From: Larix kaempferi
Lineage: Eukaryota > Streptophyta > Pinopsida > Pinales > Pinaceae
Assembly: GCA_027924585.1 (NCBI GenBank)
Contig: BSBM01000779.1
Coordinates: forward strand, 16,784,001-16,848,000
DNA length: 64,000 nt
Direction: 5' to 3'
Position 1 is the first letter of the stretch. Every line of letters starts with the position of its first letter. This document shows, piece after piece, positions 1 to 11,629 of the stretch. The notes under the pieces are model-generated. The model had not been told where the DNA came from. It saw nothing but the letters and a program-made list of their open reading frames with translations, and made no database searches. Both the position numbers and the translations under genes were made by a program.

Positions 1-208
1 TTGCTACTGGTCATGGTGATGCAGGGTACGGGGTTTCTCAAAGTCTTTTGGTGTCTAGAAAGATGTTTAGCTCATAAAACAACATACAACTGGGTAGTCG
101 ATAATTATACTCATTCGAAACATGGAAGTGAAAATTCAAACGGCTTTGCAAGTTATGTTCATTTCTAATTAAATTTCCAATGATGAAGTTCAACGGATTG
201 AATACTGT

Positions 209-505
209 GGAAGCTCGGTGCATAGAAAGACACGCGATTATGGAAACACTTGCTCAAGCATTGCCTGATGGGAGTATCATATTAACTCTAAACTTGTTTC
301 CATATATAAAAAAACTGGCTCTCTTTTCACTACTTTAGAGCCGACAGATGGAACATCAATCACAGCTAAGGTCGGGTTAATGTATTTTGTCTTCATGATT
401 TCTAAATCGACGCTGTGCATTATTTAAAACTGATTTGATTTGGTTATGGTTACCAGATCGTAATAGGTTGTGATGACGTGCATTCGGTAGTTGCAGAGTG
501 GAGGT
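209..505 (+). pseudogene. FAD-dependent monooxygenase fragment (MO1/CTF2-like), two exons
   Basis: Exon 1 (about 209-370) reads EARCIERHAIMETLAQALPD, the stretch that precedes the second FAD-contact region in plant MO1/CTF2-type monooxygenases. It continues, after a one-base slip in the A-run near 310, with a DGTSITAK segment. An intron-like stretch follows, GT at 371-372 and AG at 455-456. Exon 2 resumes with IVIGCDDVHSVVAEW, matching the family's conserved IGCDG(V/A)xS FAD-binding motif, here with D in place of G. In the family this motif contacts FAD in a flavoprotein hydroxylase. The N-terminal Rossmann GxGxxG part and everything after this motif are missing; the sequence turns to unrelated DNA near 510. 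The frameshift and truncation mean a dead fragment. The retained intron argues for a genomic fragment rather than a processed copy. Confidence 0.62.
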
Positions 506-2340
506 GGAGGTCGTGGCAAACCTCTATTTCATAAAAAAATTGAGGATTAATGATTTGAGCAAGTTTATGGATACATTATTTTTATTCATCTTAACTTCTA
601 TCAATTGTTCGGCATATCTCTAAGTAAATAGATCCTTCCTACAGCTTTCTACAAATAGAGCAGGAGCAGGTGGCAATGTCAAGGACATTGCCACCACGTG
701 GCTCTTGTTTCTATAGATATTAACAACTTCTTATTAAAAATTTTAAAATTTATATTCTCATATATAATTTAAAGACTCCCTAAACAAAGTATTTATCATT
801 TTACAAAAATTTATATTAAAAAATTAAATACCCCTTAAATGCACTCATGTGGAATTTCTCAAACATAGGTGCTTGCCCCAAACAATGTTAACTGGACATT
901 CAATACCATTGAAGTGAGTCATGACAATTGTTTTCTTACATTAAAATAGAAATTGCAATAATGTCAATGTGTAACTAATAAGCATAATTAAAAAAAAAAA
1001 AAACTAATAAGCATAACATATACTTTCATGGATTCTAGTAGGATACATTGTGTCATTTTTTCTTTTATATGTATAAAGGACATTTAGTACATGTGTTCTT
1101 TATTGCACATACTTTTTCCGTATTCGCAAATTGCCCTTTTATATTTCCTCTTTCCCATTTTCTCCATGTCAGAGGTGGAATTACTAATTCTCATGTTCAT
1201 TTGAGATGCATTTGTTTTAGATATTTCCAACTTTGTTGTAGTTTGTGAAGACTGCCCACTCATATGCTAAATCTCTTGAATTCTACATCTCCCATCTTGC
1301 AACATGGTGTCTCAAAAAGAGGTGGAGAAGTTGATCAAAGTGATCTACTTGGTTGCATCAAATGCCTTTACAATAAGAGACATAGATCTAAAAGAGATTG
1401 ATCTCATTTTTTCTTGGTTTCATTTTTATGACTATAAAACTTATATTCTATGAACATGGATATTTCCTATTTGATGCATTTGCATTTTTGTTACACTTTC
1501 GATACACATCAGTGGATATACACCAAGGAATTGTAGACCATTTTCGAGCTTGTTTGCAGCATCAAAACCCTAATGATCCATGATCTGCTTAAACATATCT
1601 ACAAAGAATGTCTTGCTCAACATCAACCTAGCCTTAGCACACTGAAATTAGATTATATGGAGATTTTTTCCACATAAAATGTTTTGCTAAATGGCTATCC
1701 ATTTCCATTTATGTTTAGTCATTCAGTAAAGAGGTGTGATATCTAAATTTCAATAGAAATAAATATAGATATGAATGTATCATATTGTTCCACGGTTAGA
1801 CCTGTCATGTGGTCATTATGAACTACTCTTGTCACATGAATCAATTGACTCTTATAGACAATATTTTCTCTCTAAAAAACTCCTCTATAATTTTATCCAT
1901 AGAAGAGGCACTCACCAAACAATAATTGGTCATGGTTTCTACTAGTGTTGTCAATTACCATGATTCAATGTTTGAGTTTTATCCCAAGTTAACACAATGC
2001 TTTGAGATGTCGTCCTTAGGAAAATGTATAGTGCAAACAGTATGTCAATGCAATCCTTGCACATGAAATGAAAGAAACAATATGTTTGGAGAAATACCAC
2101 CCTGATAGCACCCTTGTACACACACGATTTATTTTAAATTATAAAGAATATGTTATAATCAATATCATTGTCGATCATGTGCAAAGACGACAAAATAAAA
2201 GGATGTTAATTTGCAATTCAATGGTCGTGTGAATTGTTCCACATTATTATATACATTTTTGATGTTGAAACAAATATGTAAGCCTAATTTTCTATTTAAC
2301 TCCTCATTATTCAAAGGTGCTTTACCTCATGCAAGATTTG
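506..2340. other. No gene recognised
   Basis: AT-rich DNA without a supported coding region. Short open frames (for example 1048-1248 and 1398-1583) have no family motif. It contains the hairpin at 670-694. The last few hundred bases may be older, unreadable parts of the gypsy element that becomes legible at 2363. Confidence 0.5.
670..694. repeat. Short perfect hairpin, 11-bp arms
   Basis: GTGGCAATGTC (670-680) is followed by a 3-base loop AAG and its exact reverse complement (684-694). Flanking AGAGC/GCTCT words extend the symmetry imperfectly. It could be the tip of a longer inverted-repeat element or a decayed MITE. Confidence 0.6.
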
Positions 2341-2362
2341 TCAACTCCTTGGCATCAACATT

Positions 2363-3640
2363 TTGAACCCTTGTTCCAATCCATATTTAAAGATAGTTGC
2401 AAGAGTGCATGCAACTACAATACAAATCCTTTTGATGAAACTCAAAAAAACTAGAAAAACACTATTCATAGGGGCATCAAGCAAGATTCATTTCAATACA
2501 GTTCCTACAAACTATAATGAATTATTCATGAGATTTGTATCGGAAAGTAAGGATGCCATTTTTGTGGTAGTGATAGACTCGCAAAATATGCACATTTTTT
2601 GGGAATTCAAAGTAGATACGCTTATCCAAATAGAAAAAGTGTTCATGAAATATTTTCATGGGCTTCGTGGATTTTCTAAAGTAATAGTAAGTGACAGAGA
2701 TCCAAAATTCACATGAAATTTCTAAAGAGAGTTATGCCAAGATAAAAGGAACAACATAACATATAATCCACAAATAGATGGTCAAACAGGAAGAGTTAAC
2801 AAATGTTTAGAAGGTTATCTTTAGTGCTATTCTTCTTAAAAGTAATCTCAATGGGTCAAGTGGCTTCCTCCACCAAAATGATTGTATAATACCGCCTCAC
2901 ACATATATTAATATGTCTCCATTTGAATCTATTTATGGATATCTAGCTCCTAGTATCACATTTTTTTTGTAAGACTATTTCAAAGTACATGCACTAGACT
3001 CACATTTGGAAAATACTAAAGAAACTTTACAATTTCTTAAAGAAAACATTTAAATGGCCCAAAACAAGATGAAGCAACAAGAAGATAAGCATTGAAGTGA
3101 AAGACAATTTGAGATGGGGGATTGGTTATTTTTTAGAAGTCAACCTTCTATGCAATATACTCTCTAACAAAAGAAGAATTGGAAACTAGCTCCAAAATTT
3201 TATGGACCATACAAGATTCTTTGGAAGATTGGAGAATTGGCTTATGTATTAAATTTTCCTTATTCTCGTAACCACAAGGTATTCCAAGTCTCTTTCCTAA
3301 AAAGGGTTTTGGGAAAGACTATCCAAGTATAAAGTGAACTACCAATTTAGACAAAGAAGGAAAGTTGATTCTTAAACACACAAAAAAGTTGTAGGTTGGC
3401 ATCGCTTATGTCCTGATGATGAGCCAAGGATGGCTCGAAACGTAGACAACATAAATTCACCTACCGTAGACTCTCCACAAGATGCCAGCTATCAATCTCT
3501 TTCTCTTCATAAAAGAACCATTATCGAGTTCCTGATCAAGTGGAAGAATATGCATCCAGTAGAAGCCACAGTGGAGGATGAGAAATTCATGAAGAAACAC
3601 CCTCCATAACAATCTTTGAGGGCAAAGGTTTTTTAAAGAG
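2363..3640 (+). pseudogene. Ty3-gypsy integrase and chromodomain, decayed
   Basis: The first open part ends in a typical integrase core: DAIFVVVIDSQNMHIF (first catalytic Asp), then VFMKYFHGLRGFSKVIVSDRDPKF (second Asp, written here in two blocks by position: about 2640-2708). The frame goes on through three stops to NPQIDGQTGRVNKCLEGY, where the usual catalytic Glu of the GQTERVN motif is Gly. A C-terminal binding part (KLAPKFYGPYKI, about 3183-3215, and NHKVFQVSFLKRVL) and a chromodomain-like tail (EFLIKWKNMHPVEATVEDE, about 3526-3590) follow. The order integrase then chromodomain is that of chromoviral Ty3-gypsy elements. Multiple stops and frame changes show it is dead. Reverse transcriptase is not legible upstream. 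Confidence 0.8.
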
Positions 3641-3649
3641 GGGGGGCTA

Positions 3650-3921
3650 TGTTAAGAAAGCAACACCTCATTCATTAAATTAGTGTATTATTTATAGTTA
3701 GGTTGGCCTAGTGTGTGGGATACATCATGTCCATGGTATCTCCTATTTATAATAAAGGAGATTCATTTGAATTATCATCGTGTCTTGTGTATTGAAAATG
3801 TTGTACAAGGAGGTTACCCCCTTGAAGAGGCTTCTTATTCATTAACACTTTATCATTATAAATGCATGAACTCTCTTATTCTTTCTATTTCTATTTTATT
3901 TGGGTAGTTTTGTACATAACA
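3650..3921 (+). mobile_element. Probable 3' LTR of the gypsy remnant
   Basis: A purine tract (AAAGAGGGGGG, about 3636-3646) lies just after the chromodomain, as a polypurine tract should. From 3650 the sequence starts TGTTA and a matching TAACA ends at 3921, giving perfect 5-bp inverted ends and a 272-bp LTR. A TATA-like TATTTATAATAAAGG lies inside. The 5' LTR is not in the window, so the call rests on position and ends only. Confidence 0.55.
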
Positions 3922-5738
3922 AAAACAAACCAACCCAGATCACTTACACCACTTTGAAGAGACCCTAGATACATGTCCAAAAAGGGATAGTCCAGATTGC
4001 AATGAAAGCTTCAATCACATTGCACCATTTTAAACAAGAAATGTAGAAACATGAGTCTTTGCAACGCCAAAAAAGAGAGAAACCGATGATGGGAAGAGAG
4101 GGAATTGAGACATATTTACAAACTATACAAAACACGTGACTTATGGGTGTGTTGTCTATGAACGTTTGTATTTATAGAAAGACATAGTTGACATTAACAT
4201 TGGTATCATATCTTTATTTGGTACATTGTTTATTAGGGAAGAGTCAAAAGTGATTTTACACAAGGAACAAATATACAATAATGCAACAATAACATTTCGA
4301 ATGGAAAATTGCATGTTTTTTCATCGCATTTACATATTGACTGCAACAAGCAACTATAAACCATCGGGAACTTGACCTCTTTATAGGAAAGGTTAATTTT
4401 CCCAAATGTCAAGTGCATGGAGCATTGCGTAGATGTCTATTTGATTCAATGATTGTTCCAATAATAATGATAATAAAGTTGTAAAACAATAATACATCTT
4501 TATCTAAAAATCTAAGAGAAATATTAAATGTCATGAATGTTCGTAATGAATTGAGTCCACACTATAAAGATGTGGGTCTTTCCATCAATAATTATTTGGA
4601 AGCATTTTTCAATAAAAACATGATGATATCAAGGTCTCAAGTAGTATAGAACCCCTCAAGTAGTATAGAACCCCTTAATGATTATGATGACAATGTGAAG
4701 AGCTCTAACTCGTATATGAAACCAAGGTTGGAATTTGATGTGCATTTTTTACGGCATAGGGCATTTTTCCTGTCAAATACAGTCAATTTTTTTATCATCT
4801 TGTCTGGCTAAATGGGCAAGAAGTTAACGATAACGTGTTTTTTACGGTTGATATTTTTCATAAAATGTCATTACTACCAGACTAACGTGATCCAGCTGGA
4901 GGCCAGGCCGCCGAGGGTCAAGGTAAAGACTTAACGATGGCTCCCAATTCCCAAATGTTGTGGTGCTCCATTTCCCAAATGCCGCGGTGCAGATGTAGCC
5001 ATGTTGACAACTTACAAATCGCATTAAACTTATTTACTTCCGTATGGCTACATGTTGACGGCTACTTGCTGGTTAATGAAGGAATTAACTATTGTGTACC
5101 ATTTTCATCTACCCAGCAGTGATGAGATCACCCAACACTTTAATGAACTTGAAAATACATTCCTTGAAAGTTAACTCCATAACAGTTTGCTCTTCGCCAT
5201 GTTTGTACGCAATATTAAAAGCCTGGGGAGTTTCAGACATTCCAATTTCTTAGTTCTTCTGCATTCTTATCCAAGAAGTAGCATTAAACGCCTCTCCCTT
5301 GGACTGGGTATGCGTATAGAGAAGGCAATCTAATACTACATATCCATTAGAGAATATGAGAAGAAGTAGGAGATTGCATTGTAGCGGATGCATGGATACA
5401 TGTGAATAAATCGATGGTTTCAGCTTAGTTAGTTATCGAGATTCAAAATTAAAAACCTCTACTACTTCAGTGGGGGGAATGGAGCACTGGCTGTGCCTGA
5501 GACTATGTAAATGGAGGTGTGAATCCATTGCTGATGACACAGTATATGAATGCCTGCGGTGGATCAAGATTCAATACGAAGAACCCGTTGTCATTGTGTC
5601 ATTCATTCATCCACCACTGGTTCCTCAATTCTCCCGATACGCTGGACACCATCGCTGGCCTTTTGTTGCATTTGCCAATTCATCTTTCACAACTCACCAG
5701 CGAGAAGATTGGCTTCCCATTCGATACCCAAAATAAGA
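3922..5738. other. No gene recognised
   Basis: No family motif seen on either strand. A 20-bp word (CAAGTAGTATAGAACCCCT) is repeated in tandem at about 4638-4676. The stretch 5470-5740 is GC-richer and has overlapping open frames of 60-90 codons on the plus strand; it directly precedes the NLR remnant and could be its unreadable 5' part, but no P-loop is visible. Confidence 0.5.
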
Positions 5739-6960
5739 TGGTTTCACCAGTCCTGATAAAAGAGCTGCATATGCTATGAGGGTTCATCACACACACCACA
5801 AAACTTGTTTATCACAAGAAAATAACTGAAAATATTTCTGCATCCATGCATTCCCTGACCTCGCGGAGCCTCCACAGGAGCTGACTAACGTTTCCCAAAT
5901 CATTGTGAATAAGTGTGGAAGACTACCATTGGCCGTGAAAACAATATTAGCCTCTATGGCGACCTAATCGCTGGGAATCGACCTTGCATAGTTTAAATAA
6001 ACCAAACTTCATGGACAACCGCGTAATGAAATCTTTAAAGTTAAGTTACCCAACTTTGCCTTACAATCTAAAGCATTGCTTTATTTACTGTTATGCTTTT
6101 CCAAAAAATAGTGAAAATCTGAAGTTTTAGTATCAGCGTAATGCAATCTTTAAAGTTAACTTACCCCACTTTGCCTTACCATCTAAAGCATTGTTTTGTT
6201 TACTGCTCAACTTTTCCAAAAAATAGTGAAATACAATTCAAAGTTTTAGTGTATTTGGGGCTTGCTCAATTACTTGTTTCTGCTCAAAATGTTCCATAGG
6301 ACGTGGACAATGTCAGATACTCTTAATTGAAGCAACTTGTAAATAGATGCTTGATGGAAGATTCACTAGGTGGTTGTTGCAAAATGCATGATTTAGTTAT
6401 TTCTTAATTCATTAAGAAAAGTATTTCAGTAATGAAAATCAATTTACTCATAATTAAGAAGGCCATTAGATGCCCCAGGTCTCAGTAATTTATTGTTATC
6501 TTATAATAATGATTTTACACAATATGTGCAAGCTTTTTCGACAATTTGACATATCTAGTTGTATTAGATTTAAGTTACACTTCTATCAACAAATTGCCCA
6601 AATCTATAGGGAAATTAAAGTATTCAAAGGTCCTAAATTTATACTCCATAAGCATCTGTATGATGCCTGATTCATTGGTGTCACCTGCCTCTAGTTTTTG
6701 GATGTTAGCTACTGTAAACGTATCAAAATGTTGCATTCAGGGATAGGTAACCACAGATTCATGTTTCATCTAAATGTGAAGCACTACCTACATTTGGAGT
6801 GCTTTCCTGTGGGTATATCGAAGCTCATCTACCTACATACTTTGAAGGGTGTGGTATTGAAAAGGAAAATTGCAGTCGAGGGATCGAAAAATATTGACCC
6901 TTCTGCAACACCTATCATTATTAATTGATATTGATACCTCTTCATCATTAAAAGAAGGTA
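5739..6960 (+). pseudogene. NLR disease-resistance gene, NB-ARC and LRR remnant
   Basis: Intracellular NLR immune receptors bind nucleotide through an NB-ARC domain and sense pathogens partly through leucine-rich repeats. Readable blocks in order: DKRAAYAMRVHHTH (RNBS-B to C region, about 5755-5800); YFCIHAFPD, then KCGRLPLAVKTI with the GLPLA motif as RLPLA (5911-5946); MKSLKLSYPTLPYNLKHCF and FPKN (6028-6110, duplicated); LVNRCLMEDSLGG and KMHDLV with the MHD motif (6384-6392); then LRRs such as LVVLDLSYTSINKLPKSIGKL (about 6550-6612) and FPVGISKLIYLHTLKGVV. The P-loop and N-terminal signalling domain are absent, and stops and frame changes lie between blocks. The style is non-TIR (CNL-like). 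It is clearly a pseudogene. Confidence 0.85.
6021..6250. repeat. 115-bp tandem duplication inside the NLR remnant
   Basis: The segment from GCGTAATG at 6021 recurs at 6136 with scattered substitutions. It contains the conserved LKLSYPTLPxxLKHCF part of the NB-ARC ARC2 region, so this motif occurs twice. The two copies differ at many sites, so the event is not recent. Confidence 0.85.
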
Positions 6961-6990
6961 CTATTCAGCTAGAGGAGGGGACTTTTGTGC

Positions 6991-7032
6991 GCATATATAT
7001 GTATTTCTAAGAGGAGAAATACATATATATGC
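6991..7032. repeat. Perfect 18-bp hairpin after the NLR remnant
   Basis: Arms 6991-7008 (GCATATATATGTATTTCT) and 7015-7032 are exact reverse complements around a 6-base AAGAGG loop. AT-rich dinucleotide content makes chance symmetry easier, but the non-repetitive GTATTTCT part is also matched. Confidence 0.8.
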
Positions 7033-7905
7033 ATGCAAAATGTAGAATGAAGTATGGATTTTCTAGAAACAAAGATGTGTCATCCTCGGCCATAGCTTGG
7101 GATATTGGTCTACAAATCATGCTATGTAATGGCTGCTATTTAAAATGTATGGGATTGGTACATTTGGATTAGTTGTTTTCTTTATATTTGATATAATCGG
7201 CATAGGTAGAAATAATAAAAAATCCAAAAAAAAAGAGTATACTCATTTAAAAAAATTATTAGAGTAAAAAGGTGGTAGTTTTCAAGTGTTGAACGGGTGG
7301 ATGATTTGCTCATAGATATAGGTTGAACAATAATTTTTAGCTTAAAACAAAAGTATTTAATCTAATGCACATCCCTCCATATACTATTATTCAATGTTAA
7401 GGGTAGTTTATAACTTGAAATTTCATTACGGAAGGCTAAGTTTTTAATTAAAATTTCATTATGGAAGGGTTAATTTCTCATGAAAACTTCTTTTGTGAAG
7501 GTTAAAATTTTAGATAAGACGTTTTTTTGAAGGGAAGTATAGAACAAAAACGTCAAAAAAAATTGTATGACGGGCAAACTCAAATACAAATTCCAACCCT
7601 GTATGAAACGGTAGTTTGTAGTTATGGGAAATCTCATCCAATGTGTGATTTGGATAATAGAATCGTACAAATTACACCCTAAAAAGGCTTCAATCCATTG
7701 GGCATATTCCAAGATAAGTTTTCAAAGGAGATGAACTTTCCGATATTACTTTATGGATGCACTTATCTTGATGACATGGTCAAATGTTTATCGGACTTCA
7801 AAACAAATATTTGTTACAAAGCAATTTGAGTCATTATGCACCAAGTGTCAAGTTGTGCATGGGTTTTCATGCATACAAGTGAGATGAACATAATGAAATT
7901 GGTTG
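7033..7905. other. No gene recognised
   Basis: AT-rich DNA. Two near-copies of a short phrase (AAATTTCATTACGGAAGG and AAATTTCATTATGGAAGG, about 7418-7470) are the only structure noticed. The last part may be a decayed upstream part of the Helitron-like sequence. Confidence 0.45.
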
Positions 7906-8698
7906 CAAAGATGTGAAGTACAAATGCAATCTGGACAAATTGTTGGAATCCTCGATTGCATATTTATCTCTGAAAAGCATATATACTTTTCGAGATGACT
8001 ACTTAAAAAATATGAGGAAAAAAGTATTTTCAATGATACAATGACTTGGCCTTCCTATGTTCTTTTTTACTTTCATAATAGTTGAACATCTTTGGGACAT
8101 ATTATGTCATGCATCGCAAGAAATTAGATACAATGATATAGACAAACCTAAGGAGGGCATTGCTAAAGAAAACATAGATTCAATGATTAGGAAGCATCAT
8201 GTTACTTGTAGTCTCAACTAAGGACACAAGTTTGGAGATTTTACAGACACAAGTTTGGAGCTTTTAAAACATTTAGTTTGCTTAATGAGAAGTCAAACTC
8301 ACTACCACACAAAAACTTGTAAGAAATATTAAACCTCAATTAATATTCCAATGCTACCATTGGATATAACTATGATTCTCCAACAACTAGAGAATGGTGA
8401 TGAGGTTAGCAAGGAAAAAGCAAGAGATATGTTTATTAATTTACAACATAAAAAATATCCTAAGAATATATCTTTCAATATGTTCTTGTCCAATATGAAA
8501 CTAATTGAAGAAGAATGCATTTTCATGTTGGGCTCTTATATTTTAGGCCTTGTTATGTGTTGAAAGGGTATTTATCATACATATGGATAAATTATTTTGC
8601 AAACAAAGAACCACAAGAGTGGCATGCAAAAACTGACGTGAAATTCATAATAGATGTCTATAATGCCTCATTTTTTACCCTAATATTATTAGTGTATA
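7906..8698 (+). pseudogene. Helitron-type replication/helicase protein fragment
   Basis: In plant Helitrons a Rep domain linked to a PIF1-type helicase drives rolling-circle transposition. Here one frame gives DDYLKNMRKKVFSMIQ, a TGA, then LGLPMFFFTFIIVEHLW (about 7990-8095), resembling the QxLGxPTFFxTxSxAdxxW block of the Helitron_like_N domain. IDSMIRKHHVTCSLN (about 8178-8220) resembles the RxDPVTCARxFxHR block. Further on, TCKK...INIPMLPLDITMILQQL (about 8311-8396) resembles the part linking to CRFNxPxxPM. WHAKTDVKFIIDVYNAS (about 8620-8670) resembles the MDIQFIxDxYACAxYV block. The order and spacing fit the family. No helicase Walker motifs follow, because an LTR begins at 8699. Individual matches are weak; the ordered set is what persuades me. 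Confidence 0.6.
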
Positions 8699-9784
8699 TG
8701 TAATGATGAAATGGCTATAAGTTGGACATATGTGGTATAAGTAAAATTGGGCATTGATATTGTAAATATGTACATTGAAATATAGTATAAAAACACTAAT
8801 GGTTGCAAATGAAGAAGGAAACAGAAGGGGTTTATTAATCCAGAAGAAGCAAAGAAAGGGGGTGTAAGGGGCTAACATAAATATTGTTATTTTATTGCTA
8901 CTCATTTTTATCCTAGGTATTTTAACCTTTTCTTTATGATTATTTATCCTTTTACCTACCTTGAGATTAGTTACCAAAAGGGAGATGCATGGGCTTCCCA
9001 TGAAGGCTCATTGTGTTATGTCGTGATGTAAATATAATATATGATTGTAGCCATGCAAGTTTTCAATCATTATTCTTCCTTGGGGGTTTTCCTCTACACT
9101 TTGGTTTCCATAGATTGCTATCATGAAGCTTGAGGGAACTATGATTGAATTTATGGGTATTTGCTAAGATAAAAATAAAAGTTAATTATAGCTAAAATTC
9201 CCCAGTCCCAGCAATAGAGATTCCCTAACTAACCTATGTTGGAGCACTGGTGGGAAGTGGGATAGCCTAAGGAATTGTTTAGAAGATTAGAAGGGGATCC
9301 CATTCCTAGTGTTGTGTAGATTGAGGGGGGGAGAGGAGCTAGTTGATTGGGAATGTTCTAGTGAGAAATTGTCTTGAAAATTTTGGGAATTGAGCCAAGT
9401 GAGAGAAATTAGAGAGAAGCTATAGGAATTTTTCCCTTGTCGATTCATACTCGTAGGATCAAGGGTGGCCACTGTAAAAAAGAGAAAAAGTGTTATAAAT
9501 AGCCTAAGGATGGGTGGAACATTATTCAATTGAATCCAATTGGTGGATCATTCTTAGAAAGATAAGTACTATTTTATTGTTTATGAGTTTGCAATTTTTA
9601 TTGTTTCTACCTATGTATGAATTCACTTGTTATTTTATGATTTGCTTCCACTTAGATTATTGTATTGAAATTGATTGCATTAGACGGCTTACATTCCTAA
9701 TTAAAGCTTCACAAATTTAATTGTTGCTCAAAATTGTTTTAAACTTTGCATTAGAAGGAATTGGGATGAACTAGGTACATTACA
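8699..9784 (+). mobile_element. Long LTR (1,086 bp) of a truncated LTR retrotransposon
   Basis: The sequence starts TGTAATG at 8699 and ends CATTACA at 9784, a perfect 7-bp inverted end. Three bases later lies a primer-binding site for initiator tRNA-Met. A good TATA box is present at 9494. These together identify a 5' LTR in plus orientation. The 5 bases before it are GTATA; the far end of the element is not found, so no target duplication can be paired. It interrupts the Helitron-like sequence. Confidence 0.72.
9494..9502 (+). promoter_or_regulatory. LTR TATA box
   Basis: TATAAATAG, about 290 bp before the LTR end, in the position expected for the U3/R promoter of a plant LTR element. Confidence 0.6.
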
Positions 9785-9787
9785 ATA

Positions 9788-9800
9788 TGGTACTAGAGCT
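9788..9800 (+). other. Primer-binding site (tRNA-iMet type)
   Basis: TGGTACTAGAGCT resembles the plant consensus TGGTATCAGAGCC, complementary to the 3' end of initiator tRNA-Met. It lies 3 bp after the LTR end. Confidence 0.65.
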
Positions 9801-10780
9801 ACTGAGTACATCATCGAACCTATATAGGTGAGGAATTAGTTTGTAAAGGAAGAATTGCAGTTTATATGTGAAGTGTTTAACAAAATGCTTCAATAAGAAT
9901 ACCAAGTGAAAGGGTGGTTGAAGGCTATGTCATAATGCTAAAGAAGGAAATTGTGATTGAATTCCTCCATGGACAGGATCATGAATTGAAATGTCCAAAT
10001 GGTGTCTTTTGATAAAGTGTATGGAAATATAATGGAGCCACAACTATTGTAACCATGAATATTAGAGATGGTCTCTATGAAAATGGGATAAATTGTGAAA
10101 TACAAAGTTGAGATGGTCATTTGCACTTGGAATAATGGAGTCAAATTAGATTGGAAAGAAAACAAACCAATTGGAGGTTGATTCAGTAAGCCATGGTCGA
10201 ATCCATAGTCGTAATAATCATCATCATAGTGGTGGGACAATTAGAATACCATGTGGAAGTCTCTATGGTTGAGAATTCCTTTAGATTAAAAGAAAAATTT
10301 CATACATATAGGTCAAAGGAGATTACTACAATTCAACATGGAAGAGGCTACAATAGGTGGAACAAATGAAGTATAGGTGAAATCCACATGGTAGGGTCAG
10401 AGACCATCATGTAGACAAAGAGTGGCATTGAGTTTGTTAGGGAATCCATGTGTGAAAATAGTCATGAATGCCAGGATTAGACAAAGGAATCTTGATCAGT
10501 GGCTTGGATTAAATCATGGGATTCTAGTTCATCGAGATTTCAAGATTATGGAAGACCTTAAAGGGGTCCTATCCTAAGCTAATAAAATAAAACCCCTAAC
10601 CCAAGGTTTGCATCAAGGAAAGAACTATACAAGTGTTCAATCGATTATAAGGTTATCGAAATACACGAAGGTTTGATTTAAGGGTAAGGTTGGGCTCCCA
10701 ACAAGATTTATTGTAAGACAAAAAAACAAGATTGAGACCATAGTCAATACTCACTCGTAAAAATAGTTATGGTTATATGT
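9801..10780 (+). other. Internal leader of the LTR element, no readable gag
   Basis: Purine-rich DNA that should be the leader and gag region of the element. I found no zinc knuckle, protease or polymerase motif. No second LTR is seen, so the element appears truncated somewhere before about 10,800, where base composition changes. Confidence 0.45.
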
Positions 10781-11629
10781 GCCACCTCCAAACGTGTTAA
10801 TGAAAGAGCCACCAACTATCCCTAAGCTGTGTCATTAAAACGCTGCCATTTCACGTACAGATGTGTTCCTTGGCTCTACGAAAAAGTGTCCTATGCTACA
10901 CTGTCAGCCTGGAACCCACTCTCGTTTCCAGTGCTGGTATCACTTCAAATTTAATACAACTGGCAGGGCGTTAAGGCAAAAATCCCAAATGATAAACATT
11001 CATTCCTTTACAGCAAGCGTTTTCGTCTTAGACGGTTTGAGACCTCTCTGTTGCAGAGGAGGGTTAGTCATGGTGATGACAGTAGATAGTCCACAGGGAA
11101 GGTTTAGGCTCAGAGTGTTTTGTTTAAGCCTGGTTCAAAGGTTTCGGCGTAACTTCATAACGTTGCACTGCGTTTTTTCCACTTCAAAGCTTTGGTGAGT
11201 TACGATACCCATATTAAACTCTTCTGTATACCTGCATTTGCATTTAACAACTTTCCTAGATTATTAACTGATGTCAGGTGTGTATTTGCAGGTTGCCAAT
11301 GGGGTTTCAACTCTGTATGCCGGCGTTCTCCATTCTACGGGTAAGCACTAGATCGACTATCACATAAATCCTTTGCTGGTTAAAGGGCACTTCAGAGTTG
11401 GAAGGACCTTCTGTTGAAGTCTGCGAGGAAGGTCGGTACCCATATAACAATTAAGATCCCACATGCAAAGAAAATGAAATGTACGGCGAAGTTAGCAGTA
11501 TAAAATAAGAAGAATAGAGTAGAAACGGCGTAGACGGGGTCTGTGGTGTAACACCCACGGCCTGAGGAAGTCAGTCCCATTGCATTTGGGGAGTGGCTTT
11601 CCTTAGCATCTCCCATTGGGAATGCGCGT
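10781..11629 (+). other. GC-richer island with two possible exons of an unknown gene
   Basis: Base composition rises here compared with both sides. A frame open from ATG 10863 runs to a donor-like TTTG/GTGAGT at 11194/11195. An acceptor-like TATTTGCAG ends at 11291, followed by 49 bases to a second donor-like ACGG/GTAAGC at 11340/11341. Joined, the frame stays open across both. The predicted residues match no family I know. On the minus strand 11392-11616 encodes a 74-residue frame with a hydrophobic stretch, also unrecognised. This may be the 5' end of an old gene; expression data would be needed to believe either. Confidence 0.25.

Noticed and set aside
10863-11340. Two-exon protein-coding gene
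   Set aside because: Splice-like sites exist but the peptide matches nothing and no further exons were found; kept only as a low-confidence note.
11392-11616. Small membrane protein resembling DUF1218 on the minus strand
   Set aside because: One hydrophobic stretch and a CY motif are too little; no second segment or family pattern.
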